Assembly (NCBI GenBank): GCA_019119745.1
Contig: DWWI01000013.1
Location: 1-43,676 of the forward strand
DNA: 43,676 bases
Source: Candidatus Mediterraneibacter gallistercoris
GTDB taxonomy: Bacteria > Bacillota_A > Clostridia > Lachnospirales > Lachnospiraceae
Direction: 5' to 3'
In this document: positions 10,911-19,211 of the stretch, one piece after another
Layout: each line of letters begins with the position of its first letter
Position numbering within the stretch: the stretch's first letter is position 1
Program-made: the position numbers and the translations under genes
Notes under the pieces: generated by a model
Seen by the model: only the letters and a program-made list of their open reading frames with translations
The model's database searches: none
Told to the model about the DNA's origin: nothing

Positions 10911-11150
10911 ATGAGAATGGCAGGAAAGGTTGCGGATCATTTGGGTAAAAAAATTATGTCGGCTGTGACACATTTTTTTGTGCGGGCAGCCATAGGAATG
11001 GCTCTGATATTTTTTATTAATCAGTATGTGATCCCGCCTGATTCTTCAATTAATGTGGGATTAAACGCAGTATCCTTTTTGACATCCGGAACCCTTGGAA
11101 TTCCGGGCATCGGGCTTCTTTACGGGATCATGTGCTATCAGATTTTGTGA
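10911..11150 (+). CDS. BofA family (pro-sigma-K processing inhibitor-like) protein
   Basis: A 79-residue membrane protein. The C-terminal half (INVGLNAVSFLTSGTLGIPGIGLLYGI) matches the BofA family, which in Bacillus restrains the SpoIVFB protease during sporulation. One clear membrane segment (about 24-42) and a hydrophobic end are visible. The start is uncertain: ATG 10911 and 10917 are both possible and the ribosome binding site is poor. Family members occur widely in Clostridia, including species with reduced sporulation, so a sporulation role here is inferred. Confidence 0.75.
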   Translation: MRMAGKVADHLGKKIMSAVTHFFVRAAIGMALIFFINQYVIPPDSSINVGLNAVSFLTSGTLGIPGIGLLYGIMCYQIL

Positions 11151-11165
11151 GTTTTTTACAAAAAT

Positions 11166-11212
11166 CGGCGGATTTGATTTGAGGTATAGACAAATTAAAA
11201 TCCGCCGTTTAT
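11166..11212 (+). terminator. Terminator-like hairpin after the BofA gene
   Basis: CGGCGGATTT (11166-11175) pairs with AAATCCGCCG (11198-11207), and the stem continues inward with a small bulge. Only a short T-run follows. Confidence 0.65.
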
Positions 11213-11354
11213 AATGCGTCTTACACAACAGGAATTCACCGGTTGTCACACCGGCTTTTGAGGGAAAGCATACGGTGTCAGAATGTCGGCTTAAGAAAAA
11301 GCCGGCTGTCATTATCTTTATCGTGCTGCATGAGATCGCGGCAAAATTCAGATT

Positions 11355-12401
11355 ATGTCAGAAGAAAAAAGAAGAAATGTATCAGGCAGTTTTGTAGTCT
11401 GTGACGTGCAGGAAGAGTATATTGAACATCTTTTTGCTGTTCTGTCGGAACAGCTGTCAGAAGTGTATCAGTTTCAGCTTTTTCATGATCCGGACAGAGT
11501 GATGGAATTTGTGAGAAGGGAGGAGACGGAAGCACTTCTGATCGCTGAGGAGTGCCGGGTAAATACAGAAAATTTACCGGGAATACAGAAGATATTTGTA
11601 CTCACGGACGTCATGAAAGACTGCGCAGAAAAAGATGTTATCCCTGTATTCCGCTACCAGTCGGCCGAACGGATATTGGAAGAGATAAAAAACGGGTTGT
11701 GCATACCTGACAGAAGGATTTCTGTCAGACAAAATGGGAGAAAACGTATCCGGGATGAGCCGACAGAGGTCAAAGTACAGGAGAAAAAACGTAATATGAT
11801 TTCCAGGGAGGGGCAGCAGACACGGGGAATGATCGCAGTGTATTCCCCTGTGCACAGGATCGGAAAGACGAGATTTGCCATGCGGCTGGGAGAAAAAATC
11901 TCGGCCCGGGTTCCGGTGCTTTATCTCAATCTGGAAGGATATTCAGGAGGCAGTTATTATTTTCCGGAGAACACTGGGAAGGATCTGGGAGATCTGATCT
12001 ACTGTATGAAACAGGAGAGAACGGATCATGGTCTTAAGATCAGTTCCATGACCGGAAGGTCGGGCGGAATGGATTATATCATGCCGATGGAAAATGAGTC
12101 CGATTTAAGAGCGGTAAAAGGTGAAGAATGGATCAGTCTGTTCTCGCAGATTCTTGAAAAGTGTATCTATGAAGTGATCATTCTGGATCTTGGAGACTGC
12201 ATCGACGGGCTGTACGATATCCTGAGAAACTGTGCGAGAATCTATACACCTTATATTCGGGAAGGCGCGGCTGTTGCAAAACTGGAACAGTATGAAAGAA
12301 ATCTCCGGACGACAGGATACGGCGATATTCTGAGCCGTACAGTAAAAAAAGATATGCAGAAGAGGCATTCTGATGTGGAAAGGACTGAGGCCGGAAAATG
12401 A
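11355..12401 (+). CDS. CpaE/TadZ-like ATPase, Tad pilus locus
   Basis: A 348-residue protein. The N-terminal ~115 residues look like a receiver-type fold without a clear phosphoacceptor, followed by a charged linker and a MinD/ParA-like ATPase domain. The nucleotide loop is YSPVHRIGKT (163-172), a variant of the Walker A of MinD proteins. In Tad systems CpaE/TadZ marks the cell site for pilus assembly. The stop overlaps the CpaF start (ATGA), which fixes the pathway. No convincing ribosome binding site precedes ATG 11355. An upstream hairpin (about 11285-11306) may matter for expression. Confidence 0.75.
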   Translation: MSEEKRRNVSGSFVVCDVQEEYIEHLFAVLSEQLSEVYQFQLFHDPDRVMEFVRREETEALLIAEECRVNTENLPGIQKIFVLTDVMKDCAEKDVIPVFRYQSAERILEEIKNGLCIPDRRISVRQNGRKRIRDEPTEVKVQEKKRNMISREGQQTRGMIAVYSPVHRIGKTRFAMRLGEKISARVPVLYLNLEGYSGGSYYFPENTGKDLGDLIYCMKQERTDHGLKISSMTGRSGGMDYIMPMENESDLRAVKGEEWISLFSQILEKCIYEVIILDLGDCIDGLYDILRNCARIYTPYIREGAAVAKLEQYERNLRTTGYGDILSRTVKKDMQKRHSDVERTEAGK

Positions 12402-13612
12402 TAAAGTCAGAACTGCTTTATGAAAAGGTGATGTTTCGACTGGATATGACAAGGGAGACGGGAGAGGAAGAACTTCAGGAAATTATCCTTGCTGTTCTTG
12501 AAGAAGCGGCAGAAGAGGAATTTCTTCCGCTGAGTGATAAGATACGCATCAGCAGAGAACTGTTCAATGCATTCCGGCGTCTGGATATTCTTCAGGACCT
12601 GATTGAAGATGATTCCATAACAGAGATTATGGTGAATGGAACAGAGAATATTTTTTATGAAAAAGGCGGAAGACTTTATCGCACGGACAGGCGTTTTATC
12701 TCGGAGGAGAGATTATGTGACGTCATCCAGCAGATTGTAGGCGAGACAAACAGATATGTAAATGAATCGTCTCCTGTTGTGGATGCAAGACTGAGAGACG
12801 GATCGCGTGTCAATGTGGTGTTAAAACCGGTCGCCGTTAACGGTCCTATCATGACGATCAGGAAATTTCCCTCGGAGGCCATTACGATGGAACAGCTTGT
12901 CCGGATGGGGAGTCTGACCGAAGAGGCGGCAGCGTTTATCCGGAGACTGGTGGAGGCAAAATACAATATCTTTGTCAGTGGCGGGACAGGGGCCGGAAAG
13001 ACGACATTTCTAAACGCAATGTCGGACTATATTCCGAAAGAGGAACGCATCATAACCATTGAAGACAACGCCGAGCTTCAGATACAGGGGGTGGACAATC
13101 TGGTGCGTCTGGAAGCAAGAGGAGCCAACCTTGAAGGTGAAGGCGCGGTGACGATCAGGGATCTGATCCGGTCGGCTCTCAGGATGAGACCGGACAGAAT
13201 TATTGTCGGTGAAGTCAGGGGAGAAGAGACGGTGGATATGATCTCGTCCGCGATGTTGAACGGACACAGCGGATCTATGTCTACCGGACACGCAAATAAT
13301 CCGGCTGATATGCTTCACAGACTGGAGACGATGATGATGATGGGAATAGATCTTCCGCTTCAGGCAATCCAGAGGCAGATCGCGTCTGCGCTGGACATTA
13401 TTATCCATCTCGGAAGACTCAGGGATAAGAGCAGAAGAGTGCTTAAGATAGAGGAAGTACTTGACTGCGGCGACGGCAGGATCAGAACCGGGACATTATA
13501 TGAATTCAGGGAGGAGGGGATGAAAGATGAAAAGATTGAAGGATGCCTTGTGAAGACTGGCGATATCAGGAACAGGGAAAAGCTTGTGGCTGCAGGATAT
13601 CAGGAAATCTGA
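12398..13612 (+). CDS. cpaF: CpaF/TadA-type secretion ATPase
   Basis: A 404-residue hexameric ATPase of the type II/IV secretion superfamily that drives Tad pilus assembly. Seen: the N-terminal DSITEIMVNG motif, Walker A GGTGAGKTT (195-203), an Asp box around IITIEDNAEL, Walker B RPDRIIVGEVRGEE and the GHSGSMSTGHAN His box. Length is normal. It overlaps CpaE by four bases and the TadB-like gene by 29 bases, so the three should be co-translated. Confidence 0.95.
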   Translation: MIKSELLYEKVMFRLDMTRETGEEELQEIILAVLEEAAEEEFLPLSDKIRISRELFNAFRRLDILQDLIEDDSITEIMVNGTENIFYEKGGRLYRTDRRFISEERLCDVIQQIVGETNRYVNESSPVVDARLRDGSRVNVVLKPVAVNGPIMTIRKFPSEAITMEQLVRMGSLTEEAAAFIRRLVEAKYNIFVSGGTGAGKTTFLNAMSDYIPKEERIITIEDNAELQIQGVDNLVRLEARGANLEGEGAVTIRDLIRSALRMRPDRIIVGEVRGEETVDMISSAMLNGHSGSMSTGHANNPADMLHRLETMMMMGIDLPLQAIQRQIASALDIIIHLGRLRDKSRRVLKIEEVLDCGDGRIRTGTLYEFREEGMKDEKIEGCLVKTGDIRNREKLVAAGYQEI

Positions 13613-14315
13613 GTATATTCTGGGAGCTGCGCAAACGACGGGAATATTTCTGCTGATACTATATGTGTTCTATGGAACATTTATAATTGCTCCGGTGTTC
13701 CTTCCGGTATGGTTTCTGTATATGAGAGACTGGATCGCAGATACGGCAGGAAAGAAAGAGCAGCAGTTCAGGATGCAGTTCCGTGACAGCATCCAGGAAA
13801 TGTCGGCGGTATTAAAAGCAGGATATTCTGTCGAAAATGCAATACGCGAGGTCAGCAGGGAACTGATTCCTCTATACGATAAAGACACGAGGATCAGAAA
13901 GGAATATAACCTGATGACTCATCAGATCGATATGAAAATTCCTGCGGCCGAGGTACTTGAAAAATTTGCCGAGCGCACGGGGCAGGAGGATGTGGAAGAC
14001 TTTGTCAATGTATTTGCAGCAGCAAAGAAAAGCGGAGGAGACAGTATCACAATCATAAGAAATTCAGTCAGGATCATCAGCGGAAAGATCGACACTGAGA
14101 AAGAAATACAGACGATGATCGCTTCGAAAAAACTTGAATTTGATATTATGTGCGCGGTTCCGTTTGTAATCATCCTGTATATGAAACTGACTTTCGGAGA
14201 ATTTCTCAGCGTATTGTACGGAAATGCCGTGGGCATGATCATTATGACAGTCTGTCTGTGCGTTTATCTTGCGGCTTACAGAATCGGGAGAAAAATTATA
14301 CGGATTGAAGTATAA
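13584..14315 (+). CDS. tadB: TadB-like inner-membrane platform protein
   Basis: A 243-residue T2SSF-type platform protein. Hydrophobic segments lie at about residues 13-50 and 192-237, with a cytoplasmic helical domain between them that includes FRDSIQEMSAVLKAGYSVENAI, the typical T2SSF start. The only fitting start is TTG 13584, inside the cpaF end, behind a cagggaaa site. With TadC it forms the platform on which CpaF acts. Confidence 0.85.
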   Translation: MWLQDIRKSEYILGAAQTTGIFLLILYVFYGTFIIAPVFLPVWFLYMRDWIADTAGKKEQQFRMQFRDSIQEMSAVLKAGYSVENAIREVSRELIPLYDKDTRIRKEYNLMTHQIDMKIPAAEVLEKFAERTGQEDVEDFVNVFAAAKKSGGDSITIIRNSVRIISGKIDTEKEIQTMIASKKLEFDIMCAVPFVIILYMKLTFGEFLSVLYGNAVGMIIMTVCLCVYLAAYRIGRKIIRIEV

Positions 14316-14374
14316 CGGTAAGAATATAAAAAATAAGACAGATGCCATACGCTGCTGCGGAAGGAAAAGAAAAA

Positions 14375-15628
14375 ATGAAATGGAAGGATATCAGGAAAAA
14401 GATCAGAGAAAATCCGGTATACATTAAAGCCGGAATCCTGGCTGCCGCAGCAGTGGTCAGTTTTTCAGGAATATATGTATGGGATAACAGCAGAGAAATC
14501 AGCACAAATGAAAATGGAGAGAAGATTCTTGAGAGAAATGAAAACGGAGAAGATCAGATACGCGAGATGAAAGTGCAGATCGGAGATAAGGAAGAAGAAA
14601 TTAATGTTTCTGTATCCGGAAGGCTGTACAAAGATGAAGAACTGGAGAAAGCATTTGAAAATGCCGCAGAGGAGATTGAAACCCTGATTCTCGGAGAAAA
14701 TGAGAGTCTGGATGAAGTGAGATATGATCTGGATCTGATCACGGAGATACCGGATACGGGAATTTCAGTATTCTGGCAGCCGGACAGATATGATGTGATA
14801 GACGGCATGGGAAATCTTAGGGAAGAAGCACTTACGGAAGAAGGAACTCTTGTCAGACTGAACGCCGTGATGTCATATGGGGAGAAAAAAGTATCCCATG
14901 AATTCTATGTAAACATATTTCCTCCTTTCCTCAGCGGTGAGGAAAAGATGATGGAAGCTGTCGAAAGCAGTGTTATGGAATCGGATGAAGCGACAAGAAC
15001 AGAAAGTTATATGGTGCTTCCGGATCAGGTAAACGGAGAAGAGATACAGTGGAAATACGGAAGACAGACGAGGGCCGGAGCAGTACTCATACTCGGAGTG
15101 GGAGCGGCGTTTATGCTGGTCGTGTCTGACAGTCAGAAGAAAAAAGAAGAAGAGAAAAAACAGATCAGCCAGATGAAGCTGGATTATCCGAAGATTGTCA
15201 ATAAGTTCAATCTGTATATACGGGCAGGTATGACCATACGGCGGTCATGGTTTATGATTGCCCGCGATTATGAGAAAAATCATTCCGGAAAAGCCGGAAG
15301 AAAAGCATATGATGAGATGGTATATGTCATGCATCAGATACAGGGGGGCGTACCGGAAGGCGAGTGCTATGAAAATTACGGCATGCGCTGTAATGTATCT
15401 TCCTACAGAAAGTTAGGAACTCTTCTGTCCCAGAATCTGAGAAAAGGTTCGGGAGGGCTTACGGAGATTCTGGGACGGGAGGCGGAAGAAGCGTTTGAAG
15501 ACAGAAAAAATCTGGCAAAAAAACTTGGAGAAGAGGCAGGCACAAAGCTGATGATTCCTATGTTTCTCATGCTGATCATTGTATTTGCCATTGTGATCAT
15601 TCCGGCATTCTTATCTATACAGATATAG
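14375..15628 (+). CDS. tadC: TadC-like platform protein with an extracytoplasmic insert
   Basis: A 417-residue protein. ATG 14375 is chosen over 14342 because GGAAGGA (14359-14365) sits 9 nt before it. A first membrane helix (about residues 17-34) is followed by a roughly 200-residue acidic extracytoplasmic region, a second helix (about 230-247), and a cytoplasmic domain with YPKIVNKFNLYIRAGMTIRRSW of T2SSF type. Two C-terminal hydrophobic stretches end the protein. The N-terminal extracytoplasmic part is extra compared with classical TadC of proteobacteria. Confidence 0.75.
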   Translation: MKWKDIRKKIRENPVYIKAGILAAAAVVSFSGIYVWDNSREISTNENGEKILERNENGEDQIREMKVQIGDKEEEINVSVSGRLYKDEELEKAFENAAEEIETLILGENESLDEVRYDLDLITEIPDTGISVFWQPDRYDVIDGMGNLREEALTEEGTLVRLNAVMSYGEKKVSHEFYVNIFPPFLSGEEKMMEAVESSVMESDEATRTESYMVLPDQVNGEEIQWKYGRQTRAGAVLILGVGAAFMLVVSDSQKKKEEEKKQISQMKLDYPKIVNKFNLYIRAGMTIRRSWFMIARDYEKNHSGKAGRKAYDEMVYVMHQIQGGVPEGECYENYGMRCNVSSYRKLGTLLSQNLRKGSGGLTEILGREAEEAFEDRKNLAKKLGEEAGTKLMIPMFLMLIIVFAIVIIPAFLSIQI

Positions 15629-15659
15629 CTTAAGAGCATACGAAAAAGGAGGAAATGGT

Positions 15660-15881
15660 ATGGGAACAATTGCTATAAGAGCGAAACAGAAAATAAGATC
15701 GGTCAAAGACAAGTGGAAGGAAATATATATGCGTCACCGATATCTGTCGGGGATTACAGTGATCGAGCTTGTACTTATACTTGTCATCGTAATTGCGCTG
15801 CTGCTTATTTTCAAAAACCAGCTGATCGATCTGATCAATACGATATTTGACAAGATAGTGTCGGAGAGCTCGGGAATCTGA
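15660..15881 (+). CDS. Flp-type IVb pilin (major pilin candidate)
   Basis: A 73-residue prepilin. The leader is long and basic; after Gly31 the mature part would start ITVIE, with glutamate at +5 (Glu36), then a hydrophobic helix VLILVIVIALLLIF. This fits processing by an A24 peptidase, encoded at 18.3 kb. The leader is longer than in proteobacterial Flp. A strong GGAGG site (15648-15652) is consistent with high expression. Confidence 0.85.
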   Translation: MGTIAIRAKQKIRSVKDKWKEIYMRHRYLSGITVIELVLILVIVIALLLIFKNQLIDLINTIFDKIVSESSGI

Positions 15882-15886
15882 CCGAT

Positions 15887-17419
15887 ATGTACGGAAGAAG
15901 AACGGCTATGAAGAAAGGTGAGATCACGGCATTCTTAAGTCTGGTTTTTGTTCTAACGGTATCTTTTGTACTGGGAATTCTTGAAATCTCCATTATACAG
16001 ACCTCGAAGAGTATGAGCCGTCTTACCGTGGACAGGGCAGTATTTTCTATATTCGGGGAATATAACCCCAAATTGTTTAGCGACTATCATATATTCGCTA
16101 TAGAGGGAAGTTACGGAACGGGGGATTTCAGTGAAGACAGGCTGACCGGAAGGATGCGGTATTACGGTACTGCAGGTATAGAGCAGGAGATTAAAGGGGT
16201 ACAGTATCTTACTGATTTAAACGGTCAGGCGTTTCGGGAACAGGTTCTTCAGTATATGGAAGAAAGATACGGACTTTCAATCATCCGGGATTTTACCGGA
16301 CTTACCTCCCGGTGGGAGGATCAGGCTATTCAGGGAGAAGACATGGAAGATAAAGAGAAAAGTATTCTGGACAGTGTAAATGATCTGATGGAAAATGCGC
16401 AGTTTCCAGAAGAAAATGATTCCGGTGATGCAGGAGAAAATGCCGTACCGGATTCTGCAGATACGGAAATAATGCTTCCGGAAGGGCCGGCAGACGTAGA
16501 GAAACTGGCGGAGGGAGGGCCGTTCACATGTATTGAGAAAATTGAAAAATCAGGAATACTCTCTGTTGTAATGCCTGAAGACATGGAACTTTCCGGTCTG
16601 GGGATAAATTCTGATACACAGGTTTCCTGCAGAAATCTGAATACGGGGAGAGGAACATTTCCTGTCAGGAAAGGAACGGACGGACCGGAGGAGAGACTGT
16701 TGTTCAATGAATATATATTAAATAATTTTACCAGTGCGGTACCTGAAGGGGACGAAATAGAAAACGAAGAGAACACAGACAGCATGGAAAGCGGTTCGGA
16801 GACAGGCAGGAGATCTCTGGTATATGAGGCAGAATATATCCTTGAGGGAAAATCTTCGGACAAGGAAAATCTCGAGGCATTTCTGATGAAACTGTTTCTT
16901 GTAAGGATGGCGCTGAATTATGTCTATCTCCTGGGAGATTCTGAAAAACAGGCGGAAGTGTCGGCTCTTGCTGCAGCCGTGACAACGGTTCTTCTGATCC
17001 CTGAGGCGGCTGAAGCGCTGAAACAGCTCGTTCTTCTGGCGTGGGCGGCCGGTGAAAGCATTGTTGATATACGTACTCTGCTCGCCGGAAAAAGGGCGGC
17101 TCTTGTTAAAAGTGCGGATACGTGGCAGCTTCCTCTCTCGTCTCTGCTGACACTGGGAAGCGGAACAGATCAAAGTGAAGGCTCGGATGTGTCCGGCGGA
17201 CTTGCTTATAAAGATTATCTGAGGATGTTCCTCTTTCTGGAAAATGCGGATGATGTAAATATGCGTGTTCTGGACCGGATCGAAGAAAATATAAAGACGG
17301 AGTACGGCATGGGCTGGTTCAGGGCTGACCAGTGCATTACAAAATTAGAGGTAAAAAACACAGCGGAGATATTAGGAGGCATAACATATACGTTTCCTGT
17401 TTATTTCGGGTATGAATAA
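15887..17419 (+). CDS. DUF5702 family Tad-locus protein
   Basis: A 510-residue protein with one N-terminal membrane helix (about 13-35) and a large extracytoplasmic part. It fits DUF5702, a family common in Lachnospiraceae pilus loci and of unknown function. The N-terminus KKGEITAFLSL resembles pseudopilins, but the +5 position is Phe rather than Glu. ATG 15908 with ggaag upstream is an equally good start. An acidic, low-complexity stretch spans about residues 155-300. It starts 5 bases after the pilin gene. Confidence 0.75.
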   Translation: MYGRRTAMKKGEITAFLSLVFVLTVSFVLGILEISIIQTSKSMSRLTVDRAVFSIFGEYNPKLFSDYHIFAIEGSYGTGDFSEDRLTGRMRYYGTAGIEQEIKGVQYLTDLNGQAFREQVLQYMEERYGLSIIRDFTGLTSRWEDQAIQGEDMEDKEKSILDSVNDLMENAQFPEENDSGDAGENAVPDSADTEIMLPEGPADVEKLAEGGPFTCIEKIEKSGILSVVMPEDMELSGLGINSDTQVSCRNLNTGRGTFPVRKGTDGPEERLLFNEYILNNFTSAVPEGDEIENEENTDSMESGSETGRRSLVYEAEYILEGKSSDKENLEAFLMKLFLVRMALNYVYLLGDSEKQAEVSALAAAVTTVLLIPEAAEALKQLVLLAWAAGESIVDIRTLLAGKRAALVKSADTWQLPLSSLLTLGSGTDQSEGSDVSGGLAYKDYLRMFLFLENADDVNMRVLDRIEENIKTEYGMGWFRADQCITKLEVKNTAEILGGITYTFPVYFGYE

Positions 17420-17425
17420 TACTTA

Positions 17426-17593
17426 TCATCCCCGGTACAGATGCCCTTTCATTCTAACGCATTCCCTCATGCGAATTTCACGTAAACTATTAATATTTGT
17501 CATACGAAAGGAAAAAATCGGCTGCGATGACGATACAAACGATTAAAGATAAAAACCTTGCGAAACCGGAAAGGGCATCTGTACCGGGGATGA
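17426..17593. repeat. Perfect 25-bp inverted repeat flanking 118 bp; candidate invertible element
   Basis: The arm at 17426-17450, 7 bases after the DUF5702 stop, is the exact reverse complement of 17569-17593. The right arm lies inside the next reading frame and contains an in-frame ATG (17590). The spacer holds two other possible starts of that gene, TTG 17497 and ATG 17527. Inversion of the spacer would remove both and put a stop codon in the same frame just before the right arm. An mRNA stem-loop is the alternative reading. Confidence 0.8.
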
Positions 17594-18366
17594 GAACCAG
17601 AAATAGGAATTTCCGCAGACAGTGCGGCAGTGTTACGATAGAAGCCTCTTTCGGCATTCCACTTTTTTTATTTGCCGCGCTGTGTCTGATCTGGCTGATC
17701 GAGATACAGAGTATCAGGATCAGTATTACAAATGCGGCTCAGAACGCAGCAAAAAGTGCGGCGGAGGATACGTCAGTAATTCCCGTCCTTAACACAATAA
17801 AACTGAAATCGGATATAGTGACCCTTATCGGAGAAGACAGAATCAGCAGGAGTATTTTAGAGAATGGAAGTTCCGGAATATCCTGCTGGAGATCAGGCGT
17901 TTCTTCGACAACGGGTGAAATGAACATAATTGTAAGATATAAGATATTGATTCCTCTGCCGGTTATGGGCAGTCCTTCTGCCGAACTGGAAGAATCTTTT
18001 AAGATCAGCTCGTGGACAGGATATCAGGACGGGGGTATGGACGGGGGAGATTCGGAAATTGTATATATGACAGACAACGGATCAGTTTATCATGACAATT
18101 ATAACTGTTCATATCTTCGGCTTTCGATCCGATATGTCCCGTACAGTGATCTGAATGTAATAAGAAATGAAAGCGGCGGCAGATATCATGCCTGCGACAA
18201 GTGTGTGATCGGACAGGCCATGACGGGAGTTTATATAACAGACAATGGAACAAAGTATCATAATTCACTGAACTGCAGCGGACTGAAGCGTACGATCCAC
18301 GCAGTTCAAAGATCAGAGACAGGAGGAGCCGGGGGATGTTCCAGATGTTCAGGGCAGAAAGAATAG
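17527..18366 (+). CDS. TadE-like pseudopilin with duplicated Cys/His modules
   Basis: About 279 residues. A basic N-terminus leads to CG-SVTIEASFGIPLFLF, a class III prepilin-like site with Glu at +5 and a hydrophobic helix, as in TadE. The C-terminus holds two copies of a module, TDNGxxYHxxxNCSxL followed some 25 residues later by CxxC (18061-18204 and 18229-18348). The four-ligand pattern suggests metal binding, but this is inferred. The start is uncertain: TTG 17497, ATG 17527 (AAAGGA at 17507-17512, rather far) and ATG 17590 all keep the frame. The 25-bp inverted repeat covers this start region. Confidence 0.72.
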   Translation: MTIQTIKDKNLAKPERASVPGMRTRNRNFRRQCGSVTIEASFGIPLFLFAALCLIWLIEIQSIRISITNAAQNAAKSAAEDTSVIPVLNTIKLKSDIVTLIGEDRISRSILENGSSGISCWRSGVSSTTGEMNIIVRYKILIPLPVMGSPSAELEESFKISSWTGYQDGGMDGGDSEIVYMTDNGSVYHDNYNCSYLRLSIRYVPYSDLNVIRNESGGRYHACDKCVIGQAMTGVYITDNGTKYHNSLNCSGLKRTIHAVQRSETGGAGGCSRCSGQKE

Positions 18367-18818
18367 CAGAATTATGTATAGGCAACAGGTGGTTACTGTG
18401 TCAGCTGTTATTCGGTTTATATATGATTGTACTTGCGGTTATGGATATAAAGTGGAAAAAACTCAGTCTGGCAGTGCTGCTTTCCGGTTTTATCATAGTT
18501 GTGGCAGGATTTTTATGCGGAAGAGATATCCACGTGATACTGCTGGCAGCAGGAGCCGGAGTAGGAATTGTATTTCTTGTTATCAGCAGGGTGACGGAAG
18601 AGTCATTCGGATATGGAGACAGCATCCTGATTGTGATCATGGGAGGATTCCTCGGATTCTGGAATATCCTTTCACTGCTTGTTATGGCATTTTCCATGTC
18701 GGCACTGTTTTCAATATTTATGCTGATAAAAAAGAAGTTTCACAGAAAATCGGCGTTTCCTTTTGTGCCGTTCCTTACGGCTGCATATATCGGAGGAATT
18801 TTCATTGGCATATACTAA
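18336..18818 (+). CDS. A24 family prepilin peptidase
   Basis: A 160-residue membrane aspartyl protease that cleaves the basic leaders of pilins. The two catalytic aspartates are in MDIKWKKL and FGYGDS (the GxGD motif), each beside membrane helices, with about five helices in all. The N-terminal methylase domain of type IV PilD is absent, as is usual for TadV/CpaA. AGGAGG (18321-18326) lies 9 nt before ATG 18336, which overlaps the previous gene by 31 bases. Confidence 0.9.
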   Translation: MFQMFRAERIAELCIGNRWLLCQLLFGLYMIVLAVMDIKWKKLSLAVLLSGFIIVVAGFLCGRDIHVILLAAGAGVGIVFLVISRVTEESFGYGDSILIVIMGGFLGFWNILSLLVMAFSMSALFSIFMLIKKKFHRKSAFPFVPFLTAAYIGGIFIGIY

Positions 18819-19206
18819 TCAGAGGATAAAAAACAATATGGTAAAAGGAAGTACGGTTATTGAGATGGCCTATATCATACCTCTCTTTCTCGGACTTTTC
18901 GTTCTTATCATGCATGCGGTTTTTTATTATCATGATAAAGCTGTACTGAACGGTGCCGCAGGTGAGACCGCGATTCTGGGAGCTCAGGCCGCAAGGCGTG
19001 CGGATACAGAGTATGATCTGGAAAGTTTTTTTGAAGAAAGGACGAATGGAAAACTGATCTATATGACAGATACAGATCTGTCAATATCAGAAACAGAAGA
19101 TAAGATTACAGTGTCGGTGTCAGCACGAAGATCGCTTATGAGCATGGAAATATCCCAGTCAGCCCTGATCGTGAAGCCGGAAAAAAATATCAGACGGATG
19201 AGGTGA
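18805..19206 (+). CDS. TadE-like minor pilin
   Basis: About 133 residues. KGSTVIEMAYIIPLFLGLF gives a prepilin site with Glu at +5 of the mature form and a membrane helix; the remainder is a small extracytoplasmic domain. TTG 18805 has a good GGAGG site (18792-18796) 8 nt upstream; ATG 18838 with AGAGGA is an alternative that starts just before the motif. It overlaps the peptidase gene if TTG is used. It probably caps or primes the pilus. Confidence 0.8.
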   Translation: MAYTNQRIKNNMVKGSTVIEMAYIIPLFLGLFVLIMHAVFYYHDKAVLNGAAGETAILGAQAARRADTEYDLESFFEERTNGKLIYMTDTDLSISETEDKITVSVSARRSLMSMEISQSALIVKPEKNIRRMR

Positions 19207-19211
19207 AAAAT

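Noticed and set aside
11211..11354. Possible c-di-GMP riboswitch before the Tad locus
   Set aside because: Neither class I nor class II conserved motifs are present; only a short hairpin was found.
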